Positions 43,934-51,535 of a stretch of 64,000 bases of DNA are shown piece after piece. Source of the stretch: Pyrinomonadaceae bacterium (GTDB lineage: Bacteria > Acidobacteriota > Blastocatellia > Pyrinomonadales > Pyrinomonadaceae); the NCBI GenBank assembly GCA_019694355.1, contig JAIBCB010000001.1:339001-403000 (forward strand), written 5' to 3'. The position numbers and the translations under genes are program-made. The notes under the pieces are model-generated. The model saw nothing but the letters and a program-made list of their open reading frames with translations. It ran no database searches and was not told where the DNA came from. Position 1 is the first letter of the stretch. Every line of letters begins with the position of its first letter.

Positions 43934-45205
43934 TTAAGCGAGCATCATTGCCGGCTGTTCGAGCATCTTGGTCAGCGTATCGAGGAATTTGGCTCCGGTC
44001 GCACCGTCGATGACGCGATGGTCGCAGGACATCGTGATGTTCATTATCGAACGGACGACGATCTGTCCGTCGCGAACAACGGGCGTTTGCGTTGCGGCAC
44101 CGACGGCGAGGATGCCTGCTTCGGGCGGATTGATGATCGCCGTGAATTCCTTGATGCCGAACATACCAAGGTTCGAGATCGAGAAGGTCGCACCGGTATA
44201 TTCTTCGGGCTGGAGTTTCTTGTCGCGGGCACGAGCCGCGAGCGAGCGGACCTCTTGGCCGATCTCAACAAATCCCTTGAGATTTGCGCCGCGAACGACG
44301 GGCGTGATCAGGCCTTCGTCGATCGCGACCGCAACACCGATGTCAGCCTGTTCATAGAATCGGATAGCGCGGTCCTGATACGAAGCGTTCACAAATGGAT
44401 GCTTCTGCAGCGCCATAGCGACCGCCTTGACGAGAATGTCGTTCACGCTGACCTTTTGGTCATCCGAAAGGGAAGCGTTTATCGCCTTGCGAAGCGAGAG
44501 CACGTTGTCCATCTCGATCTCGCGGGTGAGATAGAACGTCGGGATCGGCCCGATCGATTCCGCCAATCGGGAAGCGATGACGCGGCGCATCTGCGAGGTC
44601 GGCTCTTCGCGAAATGCGGAAGCACCGACGACGGTCGATGGCGTGAAACTTGGTGCGGCCTTTGCTGCGGAAGTGCCGCCGGCGAGAGCCTGCTCGATAT
44701 CGCGTTTGATGATGCGGCCATTCGGGCCGGAGCCGGAAATGGCTTTGAGATCGAGGCCGTGCTCGGCGGCCATACGAGCGGCGATCGGCGAGACGAGCAT
44801 ACGGCCGTCCGATTGCGGAATGCGGATTTCGGATTGCGGAGTCGCGGGAGCCGCGACGGAAGGTGCCGCCTGAGCAACCGGTGCTTCTGCGGATTTTCCG
44901 TTACCGTTCGCCGCAACCGGCGGTTTGGCGGTTCCGATCTCGCTTAGTATGGCGGAGATGTCCTCGCCCTTTTTGCCGATGATCGCGATCGCTTCGCCGA
45001 GGGCGGCCGTGTCGCCCGCACCTTTCAAGATCTTGAGAAGCGTGCCGCCGGAAAGCGCGGTCATTTCCATCGTCGCCTTGTCGGTATCGACCTCAGCGAG
45101 TGTTTCGTTAGCGTCGAACGAATCACCTTCGTTCTTGACCCAACGTGAGATCTGCCCCTCTTCCATCGTGGGCGAGAGCTTCGGCATTAAGAATTTTTCA
45201 GCCAT
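43934..45205 (-). CDS. pdhC: Dihydrolipoamide acetyltransferase, E2 of pyruvate dehydrogenase
   Basis: This 423-residue E2 core has one lipoyl domain (ETLAEVDTDKATMEM; lysine about 43 is lipoylated), an alanine/proline-rich linker, a peripheral subunit-binding domain (SPIAARMAAEHGLDLKAISG) and the acetyltransferase domain with catalytic MSCDHRVIDGA near the C-terminus. It accepts the acetyl group from E1 and passes it to CoA. It is the last gene of the pdh cluster, starting 12 bases after a GIY-YIG-like gene that separates it from pdhB. A lipoamide dehydrogenase gene is not in the window. Confidence 0.95.
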   Translation of the reverse strand: MAEKFLMPKLSPTMEEGQISRWVKNEGDSFDANETLAEVDTDKATMEMTALSGGTLLKILKGAGDTAALGEAIAIIGKKGEDISAILSEIGTAKPPVAANGNGKSAEAPVAQAAPSVAAPATPQSEIRIPQSDGRMLVSPIAARMAAEHGLDLKAISGSGPNGRIIKRDIEQALAGGTSAAKAAPSFTPSTVVGASAFREEPTSQMRRVIASRLAESIGPIPTFYLTREIEMDNVLSLRKAINASLSDDQKVSVNDILVKAVAMALQKHPFVNASYQDRAIRFYEQADIGVAVAIDEGLITPVVRGANLKGFVEIGQEVRSLAARARDKKLQPEEYTGATFSISNLGMFGIKEFTAIINPPEAGILAVGAATQTPVVRDGQIVVRSIMNITMSCDHRVIDGATGAKFLDTLTKMLEQPAMMLA

Positions 45206-45217
45206 AAATTACCTTGT

Positions 45218-45631
45218 TCAAAACGTGCCGCGGTTCCGAGCCGCGATCATCGCGAGACGCTCTTCGCGCGTCAGTTTACGCTCGTTGTAAAGCATTGTGC
45301 CTTCCGCCAAAAACCTTTCAAGCCATATCGCTTTTAGAGCTTCGAGATCGTCGCTGGCGTTGGCCGAGGTGTTCTCCGGCGGAATGTATTCCTCCAGCAC
45401 CTCGAACTCAAATGCGTTTTTGCCAAACTCCTTCCAGTCTGCCTGCAACTGCTTGACAGGATGATTGCCCGCATTGAGTTGAAATTTGTGGCGATTGAAC
45501 TTCGCCGGATAATTCACGCTCGAATCAACGAAGACACATTCGTTTGACGAATTGCGAATCTGGAATACAGCCATCGGCCTTGCGTTGAGCTTATACTCGC
45601 GAATCGCAGCCTTTTTTTCTTCGTTCGCCAT
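45218..45631 (-). CDS. GIY-YIG nuclease-like protein with a degenerate active site
   Basis: This 137-residue protein has the fold pattern of small GIY-YIG proteins: AVFQIRNSSNECVFVDSS, then NRHKFQLNAGNHPVKQLQADWKEFGKNAFEFEVLEEY. The normal G-(I/V)-Y and Y-I-G words are replaced by AVF and FVD, so catalysis is doubtful. The family arginine/histidine region (FNRHKFQL) is kept. It sits between the BrnT pair and pdhC, 12 bases before pdhC. A TTG at 45656-45658 is in frame, but the ATG at 45629-45631 is preferred. The role is unknown; DNA or RNA binding is possible. Confidence 0.72.
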   Translation of the reverse strand: MANEEKKAAIREYKLNARPMAVFQIRNSSNECVFVDSSVNYPAKFNRHKFQLNAGNHPVKQLQADWKEFGKNAFEFEVLEEYIPPENTSANASDDLEALKAIWLERFLAEGTMLYNERKLTREERLAMIAARNRGTF

Positions 45632-45682
45632 TTCTATTACGAAATACCGATCTCGCAAATGTTAGCGGGCGGTCGAGATGAC

Positions 45683-45907
45683 CTATGCGGCAAGTTTTGC
45701 ACGCAGACGGTTAACGAATTCTTCGTCGTTCAACAGTCTTTCGCTAAGCTTCTCCAGTAAAAGATCGGTGGATACAACGTTCAGATCAGGGAGCAATTCG
45801 ATCGGGCCTGTGTAGTGTCGCCTCTTGATCCGCTGTAAACCATGAGCTTTCTCAAGTTCTGAAGACTCGAGATGTTCCAGCTTATTTTCTGCTTCGTCTT
45901 TCGTCAT
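45683..45907 (-). CDS. Small protein paired with BrnT, possible antitoxin
   Basis: This 74-residue protein is mostly helical and charged (ENKLEHLESSELEKAHGLQRI, C-terminal NDEEFVNRLRAKLAA). It overlaps the 3' end of the brnT-like gene by 26 bases, the position the BrnA antitoxin takes in BrnTA systems. It does not look like BrnA or a ribbon-helix-helix protein as far as I can see, so the antitoxin role is inferred from position only. It lies within the pdh cluster, 51 bases before the GIY-YIG gene. Confidence 0.55.
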   Translation of the reverse strand: MTKDEAENKLEHLESSELEKAHGLQRIKRRHYTGPIELLPDLNVVSTDLLLEKLSERLLNDEEFVNRLRAKLAA

Positions 45908-46169
45908 AAACTGTCACCATCCAATTTTCTGCTCTTCTTGCGGTCACAAAGTGGATCTCGCCAATATCTTCAGTATAAACCAGATAGGTCAACCCATACG
46001 CACTTGTAATACCCAGGATAGCGAACCGCATTTCGTCATCTGTCGAGTGTTCTTCATCAATATATTCAACTGCGAACGGGTCGTTGAAAATATCTTTGAG
46101 CTTCTCGAAGTCAACGCGGTGATCGTTCAATACCTTTTGCCGTTTGTTTTCATCCCACGAACACTTCAT
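45882..46169 (-). CDS. BrnT-family toxin (RNase)
   Basis: This 95-residue protein matches BrnT, a RelE-fold ribonuclease toxin of type II toxin-antitoxin systems. It begins MKCSWDENKRQKVLNDHRVDF, continues with the IFNDPFAVEYIDEEHSTDDE segment, and ends with LTYLVYTEDIGEIHFVTARRAE. The last block has the arginines typical of the BrnT active site (TARRAE). Its ATG directly abuts the pdhB stop (TAA then ATG, zero gap), so it should be co-translated on the pdh mRNA. The gene after it could be the antitoxin. Confidence 0.8.
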   Translation of the reverse strand: MKCSWDENKRQKVLNDHRVDFEKLKDIFNDPFAVEYIDEEHSTDDEMRFAILGITSAYGLTYLVYTEDIGEIHFVTARRAENWMVTVYDERRSRK

Positions 46170-47153
46170 TTACAAATAGCAAACTTCCTTGACCGCATCG
46201 ATGATCTTATCAACGCTTGGAAGAGCGGCCGCTTCGAGATTTTTCGCGTACGGCATTGGCGTCTCGGCGGTCGAGATGCGTTTTACGGGTGCGTCCAAAT
46301 AATCGAACGCGGTCTCCATGATCTGATGCGATATCTCAGCGCCGACCGAAGCAAAAGCATGCGATTCTTCGACGATGACGAGCCGGTTCGTCTTGCGGAC
46401 AGAGCCTGCGATGGTGTCGATATCGAGCGGCTTGATCGTACGCGGATCGACGACCTCGACGGACACGTCGAACTGCTCGCGGATCTTCTCAGCGGCATCA
46501 AGAGCCATCGGCACGGTCATCGAGCGCGCGACGATCGTGCAGTCCGTGCCTTCGCGCTTTACGTCGGCGACACCGAGCGGGATCGTGAAATCCTCGTCCT
46601 CCGGTACTTCGCTTTTCATTCCGTACATACGCTCCTGCTCCATAAAAATGACAGGGTTATCGTCGCGTATGGCGGATTTGAGCAAACCTTTTGCGTCCGC
46701 GGCGGTTGACGGCATCACGACCTTGAGGCCGGGGAAGTTGGCGTAAAGAGCTTCGAGCGCCTGCGAGTGCTGCGAAGAGACCTGGAATGCAGAACCGTTC
46801 GGGCCGCGGAACACGATCGGGATGTTGAATTCGCCGCCGGACATATAGAGCATCTTTGCCGCATGGTTGATGATCTGGTCGGCCGCAAGGATCGAGAAGT
46901 TCCAGGTCATGAACTCGATCACAGGCCGGAGTCCCGCCATCGCGGCACCAACACCGAGGCCTGCAAAGCCAAGCTCGGTGATCGGCGCGTCAACGACGCG
47001 CTTGTCGCCGAATTCTTTCCAGAGGCCGCGCGTTACCTTATAGGCGCCGTCGTATTCAGCGACCTCTTCGCCCATGATAAAGACGTTCTCGTCTCGAATA
47101 AGCTCTTCGCGAAGTGCCTGATTCAAAGCATCGCGGATTGTTAAAACTGCCAT
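46170..47153 (-). CDS. pdhB: Pyruvate dehydrogenase E1 component, beta subunit
   Basis: This 327-residue beta subunit of the E1 heterotetramer opens with RDALNQALREELIRDENVFIMGEEVAEYDGAYKVTRGLW, followed by VVDAPITELGFAGLGVGAAMAGLRPVIEFM and GPNGSAFQVSSQHSQ (here FRGPNGSAFQVSSQHSQALE). The C-terminal transketolase-like domain is intact. With PdhA it decarboxylates pyruvate using thiamine diphosphate. It lies 149 bases after an antitoxin-like gene and is followed with no gap by a BrnT-like toxin. Length fits the family. Confidence 0.95.
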   Translation of the reverse strand: MAVLTIRDALNQALREELIRDENVFIMGEEVAEYDGAYKVTRGLWKEFGDKRVVDAPITELGFAGLGVGAAMAGLRPVIEFMTWNFSILAADQIINHAAKMLYMSGGEFNIPIVFRGPNGSAFQVSSQHSQALEALYANFPGLKVVMPSTAADAKGLLKSAIRDDNPVIFMEQERMYGMKSEVPEDEDFTIPLGVADVKREGTDCTIVARSMTVPMALDAAEKIREQFDVSVEVVDPRTIKPLDIDTIAGSVRKTNRLVIVEESHAFASVGAEISHQIMETAFDYLDAPVKRISTAETPMPYAKNLEAAALPSVDKIIDAVKEVCYL

Positions 47154-47213
47154 AATCTATTTTCGTTTCGTACCTGCGGACGACGTTTTGCGACCGCGGG
47201 AATAAAATTCACG

Positions 47214-47349
47214 TCAATGTCTTTGCCCGCGGCGATCTTTAAGCATTCGGACAATCTCGTCGTCTTCACCAACCACTCGGAAAGTTCCACGATTATCGGT
47301 GCTTAGCCTGCCAAAGTGACGCCAAATTTTCGTTCGACCTCTTCAAGCG
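47214..47349 (-). pseudogene. Possible decayed coding fragment between antitoxin and pdhB
   Basis: In a frame different from the antitoxin gene, a stretch of about 40 codons ends at the TGA at 47214-47216. It reads GRTKIWRHFGRLSTDNRGTF and then VVGEDDEIVRMLKDRRG. No ATG precedes it. It may be the 3' end of an older small gene, perhaps another toxin or antitoxin tail, or chance. The remaining bases to pdhB look empty. Confidence 0.2.
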
Positions 47350-47518
47350 GCGTGCTCGGTGCGTTCTCCTCGATCTCAATAGCGGTATCAAGGTCCAACA
47401 GATCTTCAATGTCGATGAGCCAATCTTTCAGAGCTAAAAACTCGGCATAGGGAATTACCGCATATTCCTTTTCTCCGTCCTTAGAGAGAAATTCCGGATG
47501 TAATTCAATTGTCTGCAT
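47303..47518 (-). CDS. Antitoxin-like protein (Phd/YefM style)
   Basis: This 71-residue acidic protein lies 3 bases after the RelE-like gene and is the natural antitoxin candidate. The segment GEKEYAVIPYAEFLALKDWLIDIEDLLDLDTAIEIEE resembles the DNA-binding and toxin-wrapping parts of Phd/YefM-type antitoxins, where YAVIPYAEF is the recognisable core. The order toxin first, antitoxin second is the reverse of classical relBE. Autoregulation, if any, would act from the pdh promoter unless an internal promoter exists. Confidence 0.7.
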   Translation of the reverse strand: MQTIELHPEFLSKDGEKEYAVIPYAEFLALKDWLIDIEDLLDLDTAIEIEENAPSTPLEEVERKFGVTLAG

Positions 47519-47521
47519 ATT

Positions 47522-47767
47522 TCAGTATGCCTCACTTCTATGGACAACTCGGTAGACAAATATCGTGTTGCCAACTATGTTAAAAAGGGCTCGATAGACC
47601 CCGATCCGCAGCCGAAACTTAGGGTCGAAATTCTTCAATCTCTTAACATCTCCAAAAAGGTCGTTTTCGAGCAATCTGATCTTCCGAAGTATCTGCTGGG
47701 CGTCTCTTTTGTCGATACTTTCTAGATCTTTCAATGCCCGCGGCTTGAATTCGATCGCGTATTTCAT
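47522..47767 (-). CDS. RelE/ParE-family toxin
   Basis: This 81-residue protein has the RelE/ParE layout: YAIEFKPRALKDLESIDKRDAQQILRKI, LENDLFGDVKRLKNFDPKFRLRIGVYRALFNIVGNTIFVYRVVHRSEAY in blocks (LENDLFGDVKRLKN, then RLRIGVYRALF and VYRVVHRSEAY). Such toxins cleave mRNA on the ribosome or block gyrase. Its ATG lies 5 bases after the pdhA stop, and the antitoxin follows 3 bases after its own stop. It is inside the pdh operon, an unusual location for a toxin. Confidence 0.85.
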   Translation of the reverse strand: MKYAIEFKPRALKDLESIDKRDAQQILRKIRLLENDLFGDVKRLKNFDPKFRLRIGVYRALFNIVGNTIFVYRVVHRSEAY

Positions 47768-47772
47768 CTCAG

Positions 47773-48906
47773 CTACGCAAGCACGTCGGTCAGCAATTCG
47801 CTCTCGTTCGGCAGCGGGCTTTCGTCGGCAAATTTTAGAGCCTTGTCGGTAGCTTCAATGGCTTCGCGCTCGATCTCTTCAAAATCCTTATCGGTAAGCA
47901 CTTTTGCTTCCTTCAGGCTGTCTTTGAAGAGGATGATCGGATCGCGTTCCTGATATTTTTGGATCTCTTCGCGCGTGCGATAGTTGCCGGGATCGGACAT
48001 CGAGTGTCCCATATACCGATAAGCTCGGATCTCGAGCAAGGTCGGTTTGCTCTCGTTGCGTGCGCGTTCGACCGCTCGTCGTGTTGCTCCGCGGACGGCC
48101 ATCACATCCATACCATCGACGAACTCATTCGCCATCTCGTAGGACTCGGCCTTTTTTGCAATGCTGCGGGCGCTCATCGCTCGCTTTTGCGAGGTTCCCA
48201 TTCCGTAGCGGTTGTTCTCGCAAATATATATGCACGGCAGGCCCCAAAGCTCGGCCATATTGAGCGACTCATGGAAAATGCCCTGATTAACTGCGGCTTC
48301 GCCAAAGAAGCAAAGGACGACCTGGCCGGTATTTCGATACTTTGCGGCGTAAGCCATTCCGGTCCCGACTCCGATCTGGCCGCCGACGATGCCGTGGCCG
48401 CCGTAGAACTCGTGCTCTTTCGAGAACATATGCATCGAGCCGCCTTTGCCCTTCACGCAGCCGCCTTCCTTACCGTAAAGCTCGGCCATAACGCCTTCGG
48501 GAGACATTCCCTTGACCATCGCCTGCACGTGGTCGCGATATGACGTAAGGACCATATCGTTGTCGTTGAGCATTGATATCGACCCGACCGCAATAGCTTC
48601 CTGGCCGATATAAAGGTGGCAGAAGCCGCCGATCTTGCCCATTCTGTAAACTTCGGCACACTTTTCTTCGAAATGGCGTCCCAAAACCATCTGGTAAAGC
48701 ATTTCGCGAAGTGTTGCTTTGTCGACGAGCTTGATCGCTTTCAGTTGAGAGGCTTTGCGAGACTCGTATTCTTTGATCGCCTCTTCGACGTCCAGAAAAG
48801 TGTTGGAATCCGGCTGATTCGGTGTAGGCGCAGGCTTTTTGGCACCCTTTCCCGAGGTCAAATAGTCCTTTTTGACCGGCTTTCGGCTGGTGGCTGCTTT
48901 TGGCAA
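47773..48906 (-). CDS. pdhA: Pyruvate dehydrogenase E1 component, alpha subunit
   Basis: This subunit (about 377 residues) binds thiamine diphosphate with PdhB. Clear blocks are MVLGRHFEEKCAEVYRMGKIG, GFCHLYIGQEAIAVG, YRDHVQAMVKGMSPEGVMAELYGKEGG, GHGIVGGQIGVGTGMAYA and the phosphorylation-loop-like YRYMGHSMSDPGNYRTREE. The thiamine motif reads GEAAVNQG where most relatives have GDGAANQG. The frame is open to 48996, but the TTG at 48904-48906 lies 8 bases after a GGGAGG sequence and begins the normal N-terminal basic segment (PKAATSRKPVKK). It heads the interrupted pdh cluster and is divergent from dsbD. Confidence 0.92.
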   Translation of the reverse strand: MPKAATSRKPVKKDYLTSGKGAKKPAPTPNQPDSNTFLDVEEAIKEYESRKASQLKAIKLVDKATLREMLYQMVLGRHFEEKCAEVYRMGKIGGFCHLYIGQEAIAVGSISMLNDNDMVLTSYRDHVQAMVKGMSPEGVMAELYGKEGGCVKGKGGSMHMFSKEHEFYGGHGIVGGQIGVGTGMAYAAKYRNTGQVVLCFFGEAAVNQGIFHESLNMAELWGLPCIYICENNRYGMGTSQKRAMSARSIAKKAESYEMANEFVDGMDVMAVRGATRRAVERARNESKPTLLEIRAYRYMGHSMSDPGNYRTREEIQKYQERDPIILFKDSLKEAKVLTDKDFEEIEREAIEATDKALKFADESPLPNESELLTDVLA

Positions 48907-49056
48907 GATGTGATCCTCCCTCAATCCTTGTAAATAGGCAAAAATAAATAAGATGCCCGAACATTCGATTATAGGAAACCCGGACGAGAACTGCAAAAAT
49001 GAAACGCCGAACAGGGCGTCGTTAGGGTAAACTTGATATAGTTTGATTTTGCTCGT

Positions 49057-50949
49057 ATGACGCCGAAATTCCTGCTTCCGATACTGCTGTTCCTATTTGC
49101 GGTCGGCGCATATGCGCAGGATCCCGTAAAGTGGCGTCTTGAAGCTCCTCAAGAAAAGATCCAGCAGAGCGAGAAAGGGCAAAAGATTGAAGCGGTGCTT
49201 GCTGCTTCGATCGAAGAAGGCTGGCATCTTTATGCTCTCGATCAGCCCGCAGGCGGACCGATAGCAACGACGATAAAGGCCACAGATGATTCTTCATGGA
49301 AGATCGACGGCGAGATCAAGAGCCCGAAGCCGATCGTGCGTCCGGATCCGAATTTCAGCGTTGACGGCAAGCCGCTCGAAACCCGCTCCTTCACCAACGA
49401 AGCTTCTTTCAAGATCCCGCTCGTCGGAGATCGTGATTCCACGGTCGAGCAGATCGTGCTGCAGGTGCGTTTTCAGGCGTGCAATGATTCGCTTTGCCTG
49501 CCGCCGCGAACGATGCGTGTGACGACCGCAGGCGCAGAGCGTGTTACAGCAAGAGCGGCGGAAACGCCAGTCCCTTCCGGCGGTAATTCACCGAACCAGA
49601 AAGTTTCCTCACCATCACAGCTTCCGCAGGATATTTGGCCATTCATCTGGCTTGCGATAACGCTCGGGGCCTTGTCGCTGCTCACGCCTTGCGTGTTCCC
49701 GATGATCCCGATCACGGTGTCGTATTTTGCGAATCATTCGGGCGGAAGCCGCGCACATTCGATAAAGCTTGCGCTCGTTTATTCGATCGGGATCATCGCG
49801 ACGTTTACGATCGCGGGAATGCTGCTTGCCATCTTTATCGGAGCGGCAGGTGTGAACCTTTTTGCCGCGAATCCATGGATCAACCTGCTCATCACCGCGA
49901 TCTTTCTCTTCTTTGCCTTCAATCTTTTTGGTGCGTACGAGATCGCGATCCCATCGAGCTTGTTGACGAAGCTTGATGCTTTAACGCGTCAAGAGGAAGG
50001 GAAAGGCGGCGGTGTCATCGGAGCTCTCTTGATGGGGCTGACGTTCACGCTGACGTCGTTCACCTGCACCTCGCCATTTGTTGGGACGATACTCGTCTCC
50101 GCGTCGCAAGGGAATTGGCATATGCCGCTTTTGGGAATGCTTGCGTTCTCACTCGTTTTCGCACTGCCATTCTTCGTGCTCGCGCTTGCCCCGCAGCTTG
50201 TAAATCAACTGCCTCGTTCTGGCGGGTGGATGAATTCGGTGAAGGTCGCGATGGGCTTTTTGGAAGTTGCGGCGGCAATGAAATTCCTTTCTAACGTCGA
50301 TCTCGTTTGGCACTGGGGAATTTTCACGCGGCCCGTCGTCATCGCGATCTGGGTCGCCATCTTTGTCGTCCTCGCGGTTTATCTGCTCGGCAAATTCCAA
50401 CTCTCACACGACCCTCGGCCTGAAAAACTCGGAGCTGTTCGCTTGATGGCGTCGATAATCAGCCTTGCGGTCGCATTCTATCTACTGACGGGTCTGTTCG
50501 GTGCGAAACTTGGCGAGATCGAGTCTTTCCTCCCGCCGGCAAAGGCAGGAGAGGCGCAGTTCTTCTCTCCGAAGGACGGAGACGAGCCGAAATGGATCGA
50601 GAACGATCTTGATGCCGCGATGGCAAAAGCGAAGGCGGAGAACAAGCCCGTTTTTATAGATTTCACAGGTTATACGTGTACGAATTGCCGCTGGATGGAA
50701 GCGAATATGTTCCCGCGTGAGGACGTAAAACGTGAACTCGGCCGCTTTGTTCTCGCGAAACTTTACACCGACGGTTCAGGAGAGATCTACGAGCGTCATC
50801 AGCGTTTTGAAGAAGAAAGATTCGGAACGGTAGCGATGCCTTTTTATGCGATCATCGATCCTGACGGCACAACAAGAGCGACGTTTCCCGGCCTTACAAG
50901 AAACCACTTGGAATTCATTGACTTTTTGAGGGAATCAAAGAAGAATTAG
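49057..50949 (+). CDS. dsbD: Thiol:disulfide interchange protein DsbD
   Basis: This 630-residue protein carries reducing power from cytoplasmic thioredoxin across the membrane to periplasmic partners. A signal peptide (LLPILLFLFAVGAYAQ) leads to an N-terminal DsbD domain with QACNDSLCLPP (cysteines near 147 and 152). Eight or so membrane segments follow, with LLTPCVFPMIPIT and TFTLTSFTCTSPFVG carrying the membrane cysteines. The C-terminal thioredoxin domain has GYTCTNCRWME. All three redox pairs are present. Cysteine dioxygenase starts 3 bases after the stop. Confidence 0.92.
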   Translation: MTPKFLLPILLFLFAVGAYAQDPVKWRLEAPQEKIQQSEKGQKIEAVLAASIEEGWHLYALDQPAGGPIATTIKATDDSSWKIDGEIKSPKPIVRPDPNFSVDGKPLETRSFTNEASFKIPLVGDRDSTVEQIVLQVRFQACNDSLCLPPRTMRVTTAGAERVTARAAETPVPSGGNSPNQKVSSPSQLPQDIWPFIWLAITLGALSLLTPCVFPMIPITVSYFANHSGGSRAHSIKLALVYSIGIIATFTIAGMLLAIFIGAAGVNLFAANPWINLLITAIFLFFAFNLFGAYEIAIPSSLLTKLDALTRQEEGKGGGVIGALLMGLTFTLTSFTCTSPFVGTILVSASQGNWHMPLLGMLAFSLVFALPFFVLALAPQLVNQLPRSGGWMNSVKVAMGFLEVAAAMKFLSNVDLVWHWGIFTRPVVIAIWVAIFVVLAVYLLGKFQLSHDPRPEKLGAVRLMASIISLAVAFYLLTGLFGAKLGEIESFLPPAKAGEAQFFSPKDGDEPKWIENDLDAAMAKAKAENKPVFIDFTGYTCTNCRWMEANMFPREDVKRELGRFVLAKLYTDGSGEIYERHQRFEEERFGTVAMPFYAIIDPDGTTRATFPGLTRNHLEFIDFLRESKKN

Positions 50950-50952
50950 CCT

Positions 50953-51534
50953 ATGCAAGCGCTTCCCATTTCCGCCCTGATCGAGGGCCTTAAAGCTATC
51001 CCTGACGAAGAATTCGTTACCGACAATGTGTATGAGTTTTTGGCGAACAATCCGGTGTCGGTCGATTCGCTCGAAAAGTATTTTTATTGGAGCCCGGATT
51101 TCTATACTCGCAACCTCGTTTACAAGGACGAGAGGTTCGAAATGTTGGCGATCTGTTGGGAAAAAGGCCAAACCTCGACAGTGCATGATCACTCCGATCA
51201 AAAATGCTGGATGATGGTGCCGATCGGCCGTTTGCGGGGAACGAACTTTTCCGTCGAAGAGATCGACGAATCGCAAATGCGCTGCAAATTGCGCGAGACG
51301 GAGACCTTCGAATTAAAGGACTGTCTTGCGGCAAAGGTCGATCTCGAGGAACCGATCCATCAGGTGATGAACCTGGCCGAATTTGGCGAACGCGCCGTCA
51401 GCATCCACATCTACTCACAGCCCTTTGATCGCTGCCGCTCATATTGCAGGGAGAGCGATACGTATAAAGAAGTTCTCTTGAAATATTCGAGCATTGACGG
51501 CGAACTGTGCGAAGGCGTTTCCGCCACGCGTTAG
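50953..51534 (+). CDS. Cysteine dioxygenase, type I
   Basis: This 193-residue cupin oxidises cysteine to cysteine sulfinate using iron and oxygen. Iron ligands are His78 and His80 in TVHDHSD and His152 in SIHIYSQPFD, whose tyrosine (154) is the conserved active-site tyrosine. YTRNLVYKDERFEMLAICWE is the usual block before the first histidines. It begins 3 bases after dsbD, so the two are almost surely co-transcribed. Its stop is one base from the convergent cysS stop. A cysteine-supply or redox theme (dsbD, this gene, cysS) is apparent. Confidence 0.93.
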   Translation: MQALPISALIEGLKAIPDEEFVTDNVYEFLANNPVSVDSLEKYFYWSPDFYTRNLVYKDERFEMLAICWEKGQTSTVHDHSDQKCWMMVPIGRLRGTNFSVEEIDESQMRCKLRETETFELKDCLAAKVDLEEPIHQVMNLAEFGERAVSIHIYSQPFDRCRSYCRESDTYKEVLLKYSSIDGELCEGVSATR

Positions 51535-51535
51535 T

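Noticed and set aside
43811..44947. 378-codon open frame on the plus strand
   Set aside because: Antisense to pdhC, which carries clear E2 motifs.
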